A stretch of DNA of 64,000 nucleotides from Mucilaginibacter sp. OK283 (GTDB lineage Bacteria > Bacteroidota > Bacteroidia > Sphingobacteriales > Sphingobacteriaceae). The translations under genes and the position numbers were made by a program. The notes below the pieces were generated by a model. The model saw only the letters and a program-made list of their open reading frames with translations, had not been told where the DNA came from and searched no databases. Positions 35,653-43,561 of this stretch are shown here, piece after piece; position 1 is the stretch's first letter, and every line of letters starts with the position of its first letter. The stretch spans positions 1 to 64,000 of the forward strand of contig NZ_FODR01000002.1 of NCBI RefSeq assembly GCF_900110415.1. Direction: 5' to 3'.

Positions 35653-36490
35653 CTGCTGTAGCTTTTAGTGTTTGTAAAACAAGATGGTTGCCGGTTGTAA
35701 TGGCGTTAAACAGCAGTTCAAGATCAACTTTACTATACTCGCCGGTGCTGTTTAGAATAATAACGTTTTTGCCGCGCTGGCCTTTTTCTTCATACAGCAC
35801 CGGCAAGCCTTCGGTATCGGCATAGCTGCCAAAGGTTATTTTTTCGGCTACTTCATCCATTGATTGATTAACCACTATTTCGCCTTTATGTAAAATGAGC
35901 AGGGTATCAATCAGGCTGTCAAGGTCGCGTACCTGGTGGGTAGATATTACAATGCACCTGTCTTCGGTTAATACCGACGCTATCAGCTTGCGGAACTGCA
36001 CTTTGGACGGAATATCTAATCCGTTGGTAGGCTCATCCATGATCATCAAACCTGTATTGGTGGCAAGCCCGAAAGCGATCATGGCCTTTTTTTGCTGGCC
36101 GTAGCTTTGCTTATCCATTACGGTATCCATATCAACATCCAAAGCGGCCAGGTACCGGTAAAAATCGGCTTTGCTGAATTTGGGATAAAACACGGCGGTG
36201 CTTTTAACATACTGTGCGGGTGTAATATCGGGCACAAAAAGTTCTTCGGCCAAAAAGTAAACATCTTCCAAAACAGAAACCGGCCTGCCGAAAACATTTT
36301 TGTTGTTATAGTAACAGGCGCCCTTTGCCGGGTAGGTAAGGCCTACCATGTTTTTGAGCAGGGTTGATTTGCCTGCCCCGTTTTTGCCAAGCAGGCCGTA
36401 AATATGGCCTTTGCTCAAGGAAAGGTTTAGTCCGCTAAAAAGCGGCTTGTTTTTTTGGTACCCGAAATGCAGTTCTTTAATCTCTATCAT
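35636..36490 (-). CDS. ABC transporter ATP-binding protein (YtrB-like)
   Basis: 284 aa from ATG 36490 (MIEIKELHFGYQ). An in-frame start 14 codons upstream is rejected because it would cover the promoter and palindrome. Walker A GLLGKNGAGKST, D-loop and Walker B MIMDEPTNGLD and the switch STHQVRD are present; the signature is the variant SYGQQKK, common in YtrB/EcsA-like ATPases. It is the first gene of the six-gene operon. Confidence 0.9.
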   Translation of the reverse strand: MIEIKELHFGYQKNKPLFSGLNLSLSKGHIYGLLGKNGAGKSTLLKNMVGLTYPAKGACYYNNKNVFGRPVSVLEDVYFLAEELFVPDITPAQYVKSTAVFYPKFSKADFYRYLAALDVDMDTVMDKQSYGQQKKAMIAFGLATNTGLMIMDEPTNGLDIPSKVQFRKLIASVLTEDRCIVISTHQVRDLDSLIDTLLILHKGEIVVNQSMDEVAEKITFGSYADTEGLPVLYEEKGQRGKNVIILNSTGEYSKVDLELLFNAITTGNHLVLQTLKATADERDI

Positions 36491-36509
36491 AATAGGTGCT
36501 ATAGTTAGA

Positions 36510-36527
36510 TAGTGCACTACAAATGTA
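36510..36527 (-). promoter_or_regulatory. Promoter and probable YtrA operator of the ABC operon
   Basis: On the minus strand TACATTTG (36520-36527) matches TAnnTTTG, and the perfect palindrome TAGTGCACTA (36510-36519) follows immediately where the transcription start should be. A repressor bound there would stop initiation, fitting a YtrA regulator inside the operon. Confidence 0.55.
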
Positions 36528-36636
36528 CACAACTAAATTTGAGATATACAAGCCCTTAAAACAATTTTCGATAATATTTCCGGTAGAATATTTTCAATGT
36601 ACAGCATTTGCCGAACTTTAATGCATCATTGTATTA

Positions 36637-36668
36637 TTGAGAGATACGAAAGCTTGATTGTATATTTG
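36637..36668 (+). promoter_or_regulatory. Promoter of the GH31 gene
   Basis: TTG (36637-36639), a 21-base spacer and TATATTTG (36661-36668), ending three bases before ATG 36672. The transcript may be leaderless. It is back to back with the ABC operon promoter. Confidence 0.55.
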
Positions 36669-36671
36669 TTT

Positions 36672-38822
36672 ATGAAACTTACCACCCGATTCGCGCTTTT
36701 GTTTGTACTTCTTCACAACATTTCCTTTTTTGCTATCGCACAACAACCTCCACAGGTTGCAACGGTGGCACCTGGTGTAAAAAAACTCACATCGGGCCAG
36801 CCGGAAAAGTTTTCGCCTTACAGCTTTTGTAGTGAAAAACCCGTGGTAGCAGAGATGAGCAGATTGCCTGAAGCCAAACTGCCCTTCAATGTTAACGACA
36901 TTAAGATCAATGTTTCTGATCGCGGGGCGGTTATAGAGATACCTTTAGACAATGAAGAACAGCTTTATGGATTCGGCCTGCAAATGGGGTCTTTCAATCA
37001 AAAAGGCCTTCGGAAAAAACCTATAGTAAATGATAACCCTTCACATGACCTGGGATATAGCCACGCCCCTATGCCATTTTATGTATCGAACAAAGGTTAT
37101 GGCATCCTGGTGAATACTTCGCATTACACTACATTTTACTGCGGCAGCACCGCCAAAAATACGGGTGCGGTTCATGTAAATGATGGTAAAAGCGGTAACT
37201 CTGTTGAAGAGTTGTATAAAAATGATCGTCCAGCGTCGGGCTATGTGGCGGTAGATGTTCCGGGTGTGCAGGGCGTTGAGGTTTATATATTTGAAGGCCC
37301 AGACTTAATTAATGTTTTACAACGTTATAATTTATTTTCGGGCGGCGGGGCCTTGCCGGCTATGTGGGGCCTTGGCGTTAAATACCGTGTAAAGGCCGAC
37401 TTTAACCAGCAACAGGTAGGCAAGATGGCTTCTTATTTTAGGGATAACCAAATTCCGTGTGATGTACTTGGCCTGGAACCGAAATGGCAAACAACCGCCT
37501 ATTCCTGCTCATACGTGTGGAATAAAGATTTTTTTCCTGATCATGACAAGTTCATCGATACTATGAAGACTAAAGGGTTTCACATCAACTTGTGGGAACA
37601 TGCGTTCGTAAATCCTAAATCGCCGCTTTATGTACCCCTTAAAATTAAATCGGGAGATTACCTGGTTTGGAACGGCCTTGTACCGGATTTTGTTGACCCT
37701 TCGGCCGGTAAATTATTTGCCGACTATCATAAAGATACCTTTGTGCTCAAAGGTATCTCCGGTTTTAAAATGGATGAGTGCGATAACTCCAACCTCACCA
37801 CGGGGAATGCTACCTGGAGTTTTCCGGAACATAGTCGTTTTCCTTCTGGAATTAACGGCGAGCAAATGCACCAGGTTTTTGGTGTTGTTTACCAAAAAAC
37901 AGTTTATAATATTTATAAAGAACTTAACATCCGAACTTTCCTGGATGTGCGGGCCTCTAATGCATTTGCTTCCTCTTATCCTGCGTCGCTTTACAGCGAT
38001 ACGTATGATCACCATGAATATATCCAGATGATCAGTAATTCCGGATTTTCAGGATTGATCTGGTCGCCCGAGGTCAGGGAATCCAAATCTGTTGCCGACC
38101 TGATGCGCCGCAGTCAAACAGCGGTACTATCGGCTCAAACACTATACAATTCCTGGTATCTGCAAAATCCGCCCTGGCTGCAAATCAACAGAGATAAAAA
38201 CAATAAAAACGAGTTTATGGAGAACGCGAAAGCTGTAGAGGCCGATGTGCGTAAACTTCTTAATTTCAGGATGAGCCTGGTTCCTTATTTGTATAGCGCA
38301 TTTGCCGATTACCATTCAAAGGGCATTCCGCCCTTCAGGGCCCTGGTTGTTGATTATCCAACTGACCCGAAAGTTTTCAATATCGATGATGAATATATGA
38401 TAGGCCAGGGAATTTTGGCTGCTCCGCTTACCGAAAATAGCGATGAACGCAAAGTTTACCTTCCCGCAGGCAACTGGTACGATTTCAATACCCGTAAAAA
38501 ATATCCGGGAGGACAAGAATATATCATAAAAACCAGTTATACCGAGCTGCCGATATTTGTGAAAGAGGGTACTATTTTGCCTCTGGCTAAGCCGGTAGAA
38601 TACATAAGCCCGGAAACCCGTTTCGAACTTACCTGCTATGTGTATGGCGATGAACCGAAACCTTTCTCCTTATTCGAAGATGATGGCGTAACCTTCGACT
38701 TTGAAAAAGGAAAATATAATAACCTTAGTTTGAGCTATCAGCATGGTAAGGGTGGGGTAAAAAAAACCGGTGCTTTCAAAGGCAGCAGGTATTATGTCAA
38801 AAACTGGGAAGTGATCAGGTAA
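36672..38822 (+). CDS. Secreted GH31 family alpha-glycosidase
   Basis: 716 aa from ATG 36672; upstream ATGs are rejected because the signal peptide (MKLTTRFALLFVLLHNISFFAIAQ) begins here and a promoter box lies just before it. The N-terminal galactose-mutarotase-like domain (LYGFGLQMGSFNQKG) precedes the barrel. The nucleophile Asp lies in FKMDECDNS and the acid/base Asp probably in LYSDTYDHHEYI; IWSPEVRES and a C-terminal beta-domain follow. The variant motifs (FKMDE, SPEVR) point to a GH31 subgroup distinct from classical maltases; the linkage cut, alpha-glucoside, xyloside or other, is not clear. Confidence 0.88.
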   Translation: MKLTTRFALLFVLLHNISFFAIAQQPPQVATVAPGVKKLTSGQPEKFSPYSFCSEKPVVAEMSRLPEAKLPFNVNDIKINVSDRGAVIEIPLDNEEQLYGFGLQMGSFNQKGLRKKPIVNDNPSHDLGYSHAPMPFYVSNKGYGILVNTSHYTTFYCGSTAKNTGAVHVNDGKSGNSVEELYKNDRPASGYVAVDVPGVQGVEVYIFEGPDLINVLQRYNLFSGGGALPAMWGLGVKYRVKADFNQQQVGKMASYFRDNQIPCDVLGLEPKWQTTAYSCSYVWNKDFFPDHDKFIDTMKTKGFHINLWEHAFVNPKSPLYVPLKIKSGDYLVWNGLVPDFVDPSAGKLFADYHKDTFVLKGISGFKMDECDNSNLTTGNATWSFPEHSRFPSGINGEQMHQVFGVVYQKTVYNIYKELNIRTFLDVRASNAFASSYPASLYSDTYDHHEYIQMISNSGFSGLIWSPEVRESKSVADLMRRSQTAVLSAQTLYNSWYLQNPPWLQINRDKNNKNEFMENAKAVEADVRKLLNFRMSLVPYLYSAFADYHSKGIPPFRALVVDYPTDPKVFNIDDEYMIGQGILAAPLTENSDERKVYLPAGNWYDFNTRKKYPGGQEYIIKTSYTELPIFVKEGTILPLAKPVEYISPETRFELTCYVYGDEPKPFSLFEDDGVTFDFEKGKYNNLSLSYQHGKGGVKKTGAFKGSRYYVKNWEVIR

Positions 38823-38885
38823 AGTTCCGCATAGTTTAAACGTTTCAGGTTGAAGATGCCAGCGGCGGGTGATTTTCAAAAAACG

Positions 38886-39170
38886 TCCGAAGTTCGTCTG
38901 TTATTTTCTAAATGATATTTCACCCGCGGGAGTACGGGTAATAGTCAGGACATTTTTAAAATTCGCTTTTGCTTTTTGGTTATCTAAACCGGATAAAGTT
39001 CTCCCGGCAATGCAAAATAAAATTGATTTTCGACCAGGTTCAATTTTTTCGCTTCAACAATGGCTTCTTCCTTGCTGTTTGCCCTGGCCGGGACATAGGT
39101 ACGGCTAAGTTTAGCGACAGGCGAGTAAGCAACCTGTAATAGCTATTGTAAAGCTGCAATATGTTTTCCG
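38886..39170 (-). pseudogene. Remnant of an ECF42-type sigma factor C-terminus
   Basis: This stretch aligns base by base with the 3' end of the intact sigma factor gene at 51186-51480: for example CAAAATAAAATTGATT at 39013 and 51319, and CTTCAACAATSGCTTC at 39053 and 51359. Many substitutions and small indels break the frame, and nothing matching the N-terminal sigma domains remains. It is a decayed paralogue fragment left between GH31 and the phosphoesterase. The similarity is read directly from the sequence; the path (duplication or recombination) is inference. Confidence 0.8.
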
Positions 39171-39196
39171 ACTTTCTCCTCGTACAAGTACGACTA

Positions 39197-40096
39197 TCAA
39201 AGGTAATTCACATATTGCTCTTCAAAGGTACCATCGGCATACAGGTCAATTAAGCCGTAGCCGGGGGCGGTTTGGCGCAGGTTACCTTCCCACCAGGCGC
39301 CGCTTACCGCGCCGTTGCAAATGTAGGTAACGTTATTGTATACCACCTTGTCGCGCAGGTGGATGTGGCCGGCCAGGCATAGCTTTACGTTGGGGTATTG
39401 GGCAAACAGGTTAATGATGCGGGTGCTATCGGTATGCATGTCGCCGCCCAGTATTTCCCATTTGTTAATAATGTTATCGGCTATCAGCACGGTGGCGCTC
39501 AGGATAGGTATATGCGACATGATGAGCACCGGCATAGCCGCATCTGTAATTTTTAGTTCGTTTTCAAGCCAGGCAAACTGCTCATCGCCCAGTTTGCCAA
39601 TGTACCAGGTACCATCAACATCCAGGTGAACGCTATCGAGCAAAATAAACTTCCATCCGCCCTGTATAAAACTGTTATATGGCCTGGCCAGCTGTAGCTG
39701 GTCCATGCTGTATTGTTTGCCGTAAACCGCTTCAGTTTTATTGTTCTCGTTCCACCAAATATCATGGTTGCCCAGGCAAAAATGGGTGGGTATGCTGGTT
39801 TCGGCTTTTAGGATGCCTTTCATCAGCTGCCATTGGGTGTTAATAGTGGCCAGGTTTTCCTTGTTCATGTCAAAAACAATATCGCCGCCGTTCAGTACAA
39901 GGTCGGGTTTTTGCTGCTGTACATGGTGCAGGCATTTCACAAATTTGGCCGGAGCGCCAAACTTGTCTTTCAGGTGTATATCGGTAACATGCGCTACCCT
40001 TAACGCGCGCCTTTTAGGGTCGATACCCTGGCTTAGCCCAATAGACGGTACCAGCAACAGGCCGCCAATGTTTTTTAATGCTGCTCTTCTTTGCAT
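39197..40096 (-). CDS. Exported metallophosphoesterase
   Basis: 299 aa. The N-terminus QRRAALKNIGGLLLVPSIGLS resembles a twin-arginine or ordinary signal peptide. All calcineurin-like motifs are present: THVTDIHLKD-type first block (VAHVTDIHL), NGGDIVFD, GNHDIWW, MSHIPI and AGHIHLRD, giving two-metal coordination. Such 3',5'-cyclic-AMP-phosphodiesterase-like or generic phosphoesterases hydrolyse phosphomono- or diesters in the periplasm. Substrate not assignable. It stands alone. Confidence 0.88.
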   Translation of the reverse strand: MQRRAALKNIGGLLLVPSIGLSQGIDPKRRALRVAHVTDIHLKDKFGAPAKFVKCLHHVQQQKPDLVLNGGDIVFDMNKENLATINTQWQLMKGILKAETSIPTHFCLGNHDIWWNENNKTEAVYGKQYSMDQLQLARPYNSFIQGGWKFILLDSVHLDVDGTWYIGKLGDEQFAWLENELKITDAAMPVLIMSHIPILSATVLIADNIINKWEILGGDMHTDSTRIINLFAQYPNVKLCLAGHIHLRDKVVYNNVTYICNGAVSGAWWEGNLRQTAPGYGLIDLYADGTFEEQYVNYL

Positions 40097-40133
40097 GCCT
40101 AAATGTAAAATTTAATCTGATGCTACTGTTAGT

Positions 40134-40200
40134 CTTTAGTCGAAAGTCTTAAGTCAAAAAGCAAATTCGACTTAGAGCTTAAGACTTAGTACTTTTAACT
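40134..40200. repeat. Inverted stutter repeat AGTCTTAAG/CTTAAGACT
   Basis: Words AAGTC/AGTCTTAAG on the left and GACTTAGAGCTTAAGACT on the right can pair with each other. Related words occur at 47380 and 47740-47795. Confidence 0.5.
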
Positions 40201-40205
40201 TAATA

Positions 40206-40382
40206 TTAAACCAACGGATCGCCCCGCTCATCCTGCTCTTCGGTGTCGGGTTTCATTTCCGATTGGATCATGTCTTTTTCAAACTTCTTCTCGTCCCTGA
40301 TGTTGCGGCGCACCAGCCAAACCACCAACAGAACAACTGCAAGCACCGCTAAACTTACTTCAAGATAATTTATATTGTTCAT
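40206..40382 (-). CDS. Small single-pass membrane protein
   Basis: 58 aa: MNNINYLEVSLAVLAVVL and further hydrophobic residues (about 5-23) followed by RRNIRDEKKFEKDM and an acidic tail (KPDTEEQDERGDPLV). One-helix proteins with a LVVWLVRRNxxDEKxFEKxM pattern occur widely in Sphingobacteria. The ATG is clear. It follows a possible second small gene by 17 bases. Function unknown, perhaps a stress-related or complex-stabilising membrane peptide. Confidence 0.65.
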   Translation of the reverse strand: MNNINYLEVSLAVLAVVLLVVWLVRRNIRDEKKFEKDMIQSEMKPDTEEQDERGDPLV

Positions 40383-40399
40383 AAAAAAGGTTTTACAGG

Positions 40400-40576
40400 C
40401 TAATGTGGCCGGCGGGTATTTATCTCATCAATGTCTGTTGTAAACAGCGCAAACACCCGCTCCGCAAAAATAACGCTTAATTTCCGGCACTTAATTCTTT
40501 GCGAGATGTAGGGAAAGGGCTCGAACCTTTCATATGCCGCCGTCCGGCGCCCTACGCAGCGGTATACCTTTTTCAC
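40400..40576 (-). CDS. Possible GTG-initiated small basic protein, alternatively a tRNA-like RNA fold
   Basis: A 58-codon frame begins with GTG AAA AAG 13 bases after a perfect -7 box (TAACTTTG, minus strand, 40590-40597) and ends 17 bases before the next small gene. The product would be basic (VKKVYRCVGRRTAAYERFEP...). The same DNA folds, on the minus strand, as a compact three-way junction: outer stem 40508-40513/40550-40555, a hairpin at 40538-40549 and a T-arm-like hairpin with loop TTCGAGC (40514-40530). It lacks D and anticodon arms, so it is not a normal tRNA. The two readings compete; neither is proven. Confidence 0.3.
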   Translation of the reverse strand: MKKVYRCVGRRTAAYERFEPFPYISQRIKCRKLSVIFAERVFALFTTDIDEINTRRPH

Positions 40577-40589
40577 CTGGTAACCGCCG

Positions 40590-40597
40590 CAAAGTTA
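40590..40597 (-). promoter_or_regulatory. -7 box upstream of the small-gene pair
   Basis: TAACTTTG on the minus strand matches TAnnTTTG; it would drive the GTG frame at 40576 and the membrane peptide at 40382. Confidence 0.4.
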
Positions 40598-40845
40598 AAC
40601 CACCAAAACGGGAATTTTACCCGTTGAGCATTATTTAACAGAAAGGTAATATAATATGGAAAAAGGTAATACAACACGGAAAAGGTAGTGATGGGATTTT
40701 TCATTGTTCCGATAGAAGCGCTCAGTAAAATCAAATTATATTTCTTGCTCCAAAAACCTTATAATCCAGATAGATTTTTAATTATCTTTACGCACAGTCT
40801 TCCTCCTGTTCAAGGTACTATTACATTTTAACGCATTGTATAGTT

Positions 40846-41877
40846 ATGAAAATCAAAAAAAAGCTCTTGTTAGGATTTGGCCTCTTGTTTGTTGTGGTGG
40901 TTGTTTTTGGCATTGTGTCTATCTACTATATTAAAGTAATATCCGAAACCGCCAGCATTACTTTAAAAAACAACTACGCTACCTTAACGTATACCCGTCA
41001 AATGCGATCGGTTTTGGATGAAAACGACTTGCCGCTGAAATCTGGCGTAGCCGAAACATTTAACCAGGCGCTAAAAAAACAAGAAAACAATATTACCGAA
41101 CCCGGCGAAAGCGCGGCGACAGCCCAGTTGCGCAAAGCCTTTGTTTTGTTAAGCGCCCCCTCGCTGCCTTTGAATCAGCAACAACTTGCCGAGCGGGATG
41201 CGCGCCTGCAACTGAAAGATATAGAGGGTTTAAACATGCATGCTATCGAGCTTAAAAATAATTACACCCATTCCACCGTCAACAAATCTACCCTGTACCT
41301 TGGTGGTATGGTGTTTATTACCTTTTTGATCCTTTTTATTTTAATTGTGAATTTCCCGGGGTTTATACTCAACCCGTTAGAGGAACTGGCAGATGGTTTG
41401 GAGCAAATTAGTATAAAAAATTATAATACCCGGCTGCATTTTAAAACCAGCGATGAATTTGCCCGCCTGGCCGAAGCTTTTAATGCCATGGCAGCCAAAT
41501 TGGGCGAACAGGAGAATGCAAGCCTTAGCAAACTTATAGCGACCGAATTGCGACTAAAAACACTGGCAGAAGAAATGCCCGGCGCCGTGATTGGTATCAG
41601 CGAAAATCAGGAAATTCTGTTTGTTAACCAGGAAGCGAAAAAGATGTTAAACCTGGGCGAAAAGCTGGTTGTCGGCCAATCTGTTGTAGTGTTATCCGAA
41701 ACCAATGAATTGCTGAAAATACTTGTAGATGATACTGAAAACTCTTTAAAAGCGGCTCATTTTCAACAAAAAACGCTTAGGGTTACGGTGCCCAATTTAA
41801 AGCCCGACCTTGACGCGCTTACCGTTGCAAGCTATCCGGCAGGTACAATCCACGTATTTAAAGCCGTGGGCGTTTAG
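40846..41877 (+). CDS. HAMP-PAS membrane sensor lacking a kinase domain
   Basis: 343 aa. Helix 1 (about 7-29), a helical extracytoplasmic segment (30-148), helix 2 (151-173), HAMP (about 172-224, with NPLEELADGLEQISIKNYNTRL and TSDEFARLAEAFNAMAAKL) and a PAS-like domain (about 240-340, EEMPGAVIGISENQEILFVN). This is the N-terminal half of KinB-type sensor histidine kinases, which normally continue into HisKA and HATPase domains. Here a stop follows right after the PAS and no kinase-like sequence is found downstream. It is either truncated or a signalling adaptor. Confidence 0.8.
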   Translation: MKIKKKLLLGFGLLFVVVVVFGIVSIYYIKVISETASITLKNNYATLTYTRQMRSVLDENDLPLKSGVAETFNQALKKQENNITEPGESAATAQLRKAFVLLSAPSLPLNQQQLAERDARLQLKDIEGLNMHAIELKNNYTHSTVNKSTLYLGGMVFITFLILFILIVNFPGFILNPLEELADGLEQISIKNYNTRLHFKTSDEFARLAEAFNAMAAKLGEQENASLSKLIATELRLKTLAEEMPGAVIGISENQEILFVNQEAKKMLNLGEKLVVGQSVVVLSETNELLKILVDDTENSLKAAHFQQKTLRVTVPNLKPDLDALTVASYPAGTIHVFKAVGV

Positions 41878-41933
41878 GTTTGGGATTGGAAATTTAACGA
41901 GGTTATAGGTAAAATGTACCATTGGGCCTTGGG

Positions 41934-42193
41934 TTATAAATAGTGGCCTCTTAATGAATAAACCTTTATTACCTCGCCCTGAACATCGTAAATCATGCGA
42001 TGTTCTTCATTAATTCTTCTCGACCACTTTCCGGAAAGATCATATTTCAATGCCTCTGGTTTGCCAATTCCTTCAAATGGATTTGCTATTGTTGCAGCAA
42101 AGAGTTGCTGAATTTTTTTTGTACAGCTATATTTCCCGACTTCTTCCAAAATATAAAATCCTTAACAGCATCCCCGTAAAGTTCTATTTCCAT
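41934..42193 (-). pseudogene. YoeB/Txe-type mRNA interferase toxin with a -1 frameshift
   Basis: The C-terminal part is open in one frame (FEGIGKPEALKYDLSGKWSRRINEEHRMIYDV..YSLRGHYL), with the catalytic Glu, Arg and His of the RelE/YoeB fold. The N-terminal part starts at ATG 42193 (MEIELYGDAVKDFIFWKKSG) in another frame, which ends early. The frames switch at a run of eight A (minus strand; 42113-42120); one extra A would give an uninterrupted toxin of normal length, about 86 aa. So the gene is inactivated, expressed by frameshifting, or miscalled in sequencing. It overlaps the antitoxin stop by ten bases. Confidence 0.8.
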
Positions 42194-42384
42194 AGATTCT
42201 CAACATCAACCTTCACTCCTTTGCCAGCTTTAGACGCTTTCTCGCCTCTTTTAATTTTTGCGACAAAATCAGGATTATAAGGGCTTGCGGGCTCTTTTTT
42301 GAAAGAGACATCCAATGCCCTCAAAAACGCTTTAATCGCTATTAACTGCTTCTGATCTTTAGGATGTACAATTAAAGTTTCCAT
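42184..42384 (-). CDS. Antitoxin of the YoeB-type module (DUF2683-like)
   Basis: 66 aa: METLIVHPKDQKQLIAIKAFLRALDVSFKK followed by a lysine-rich tail ending VKVDVENLWK. This resembles the short Bacteroidetes antitoxins that precede Txe/YoeB toxins. It lies immediately upstream and overlaps the toxin start (CTATGGAAATAG). The N-terminus would form the DNA-binding dimer and the C-terminus wrap the toxin. The antitoxin is intact while the toxin is frameshifted. Confidence 0.75.
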   Translation of the reverse strand: METLIVHPKDQKQLIAIKAFLRALDVSFKKEPASPYNPDFVAKIKRGEKASKAGKGVKVDVENLWK

Positions 42385-42469
42385 AAATCAAAAATAATAA
42401 TAATTCAACATACCTGTATCGGGATCATCAACCTTTTTTCCATTACCCATACGGGCAGTGAGGGGATCA

Positions 42470-43414
42470 TCAACCGTAAATGACGCCGGTAACCTTCTCG
42501 CTGAACCGCCATAAGGCAACCGCCTGGTCCGGATTGATGGCGAAGGAACGCACGCCGTAACCTGCCTGTAAATCGTCGGGCACCAGTTCTGCGATATCGC
42601 AATCCTCGCAATAAACGCCTCCTATGCCATCAAGCTGATGACTTAGAGCACACCAGATGGAAGTAGCAGCACCCTGCTGCGTGGTTTTAATACCTTTTAC
42701 CCGCTGAGCCCAGGCTTGTATTTCTTCGTCCGTCATATAGCGGAAGGCATCGGTAAGTATGGCGCCGGGGTGTACTGCAAATGCCCTTATATTATGTTGC
42801 TGCCCAAGCCTGTCCAGTTCGACGGCAAAAAGTGAGGTGGCAGTTTTTGACTGCCCGTAAGCTTTCGATTTATCAAAAGGATGTTTTTCAAAGTTTGGGT
42901 CATCCAGTTGCAGGCCCATATACCGGTGGCCTATGGAAGACAGTGCAACCACCCGTGCGCCGCCGGCATTTTTTAAGGCTGGCCATAGCCGCCCGGTAAG
43001 TTGAAAGTGGCCCAGGTAGTTTACACCAAACTGGAGTTCGTAGCCCCGCTTGTCTGTAAGGAATTGTGGCGGCCGGTACAACCCCGCATTGTTAATGAGT
43101 AAATGCAGGCTGTTATATTCAGCCAGGAAGCGTTCGGCAAAGGCGTCTACAGAAGCTGGATCGGCCAGGTCAAGGGGGATGAAGGATACATTTTTAAGCC
43201 CGGCAAGGCGCTCCTTTGATTTTTCGGCATCCCTGGCGCCAACAACAACATGCGCCCCTATATCAGCCAATGTTTTTACCGTTTCGTAACCTATTCCGGA
43301 ATTTCCACCGGTTACTAAAGCAATTTTGCCGGTTAAATTATGACCTGCGGCAACTTCGGCGGCCGTGCTGTTGGCATTAAATCCTGAATGAATTGGTTTT
43401 TGTGCTGTTTTCAT
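42470..43414 (-). CDS. Short-chain dehydrogenase/reductase
   Basis: 314 aa from ATG 43414 (MKTAQKPIHSGFNANSTAAE); an ATG 20 codons upstream adds a spurious hydrophobic leader. The Rossmann motif TGGNSGIG (35-42), LINNAGLY and catalytic YGQSK are intact. The sequence resembles the retinol-dehydrogenase/WW-oxidoreductase-like SDR group that reduces or oxidises hydroxyl/carbonyl groups with NADP(H). Monocistronic; substrate unknown. Confidence 0.88.
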   Translation of the reverse strand: MKTAQKPIHSGFNANSTAAEVAAGHNLTGKIALVTGGNSGIGYETVKTLADIGAHVVVGARDAEKSKERLAGLKNVSFIPLDLADPASVDAFAERFLAEYNSLHLLINNAGLYRPPQFLTDKRGYELQFGVNYLGHFQLTGRLWPALKNAGGARVVALSSIGHRYMGLQLDDPNFEKHPFDKSKAYGQSKTATSLFAVELDRLGQQHNIRAFAVHPGAILTDAFRYMTDEEIQAWAQRVKGIKTTQQGAATSIWCALSHQLDGIGGVYCEDCDIAELVPDDLQAGYGVRSFAINPDQAVALWRFSEKVTGVIYG

Positions 43415-43561
43415 ATGGAACGATAAAATTAACAGAACAAAACCGGTAATTTTTAAAAAAGTTATGTGGCTCAAATTAGTAATTTTGCTGATTGAAGTAG
43501 CGGCCGGAGATGTTTTTTATCAGTGTAAAGTCCCGGCAAATTACCTATCTTTCCTTCGGGC

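Noticed and set aside
40501..40590. A complete tRNA gene around the TTCGAGC loop
   Set aside because: Only a T-arm-like hairpin and one other hairpin fit inside the closing stem; D and anticodon arms are missing.
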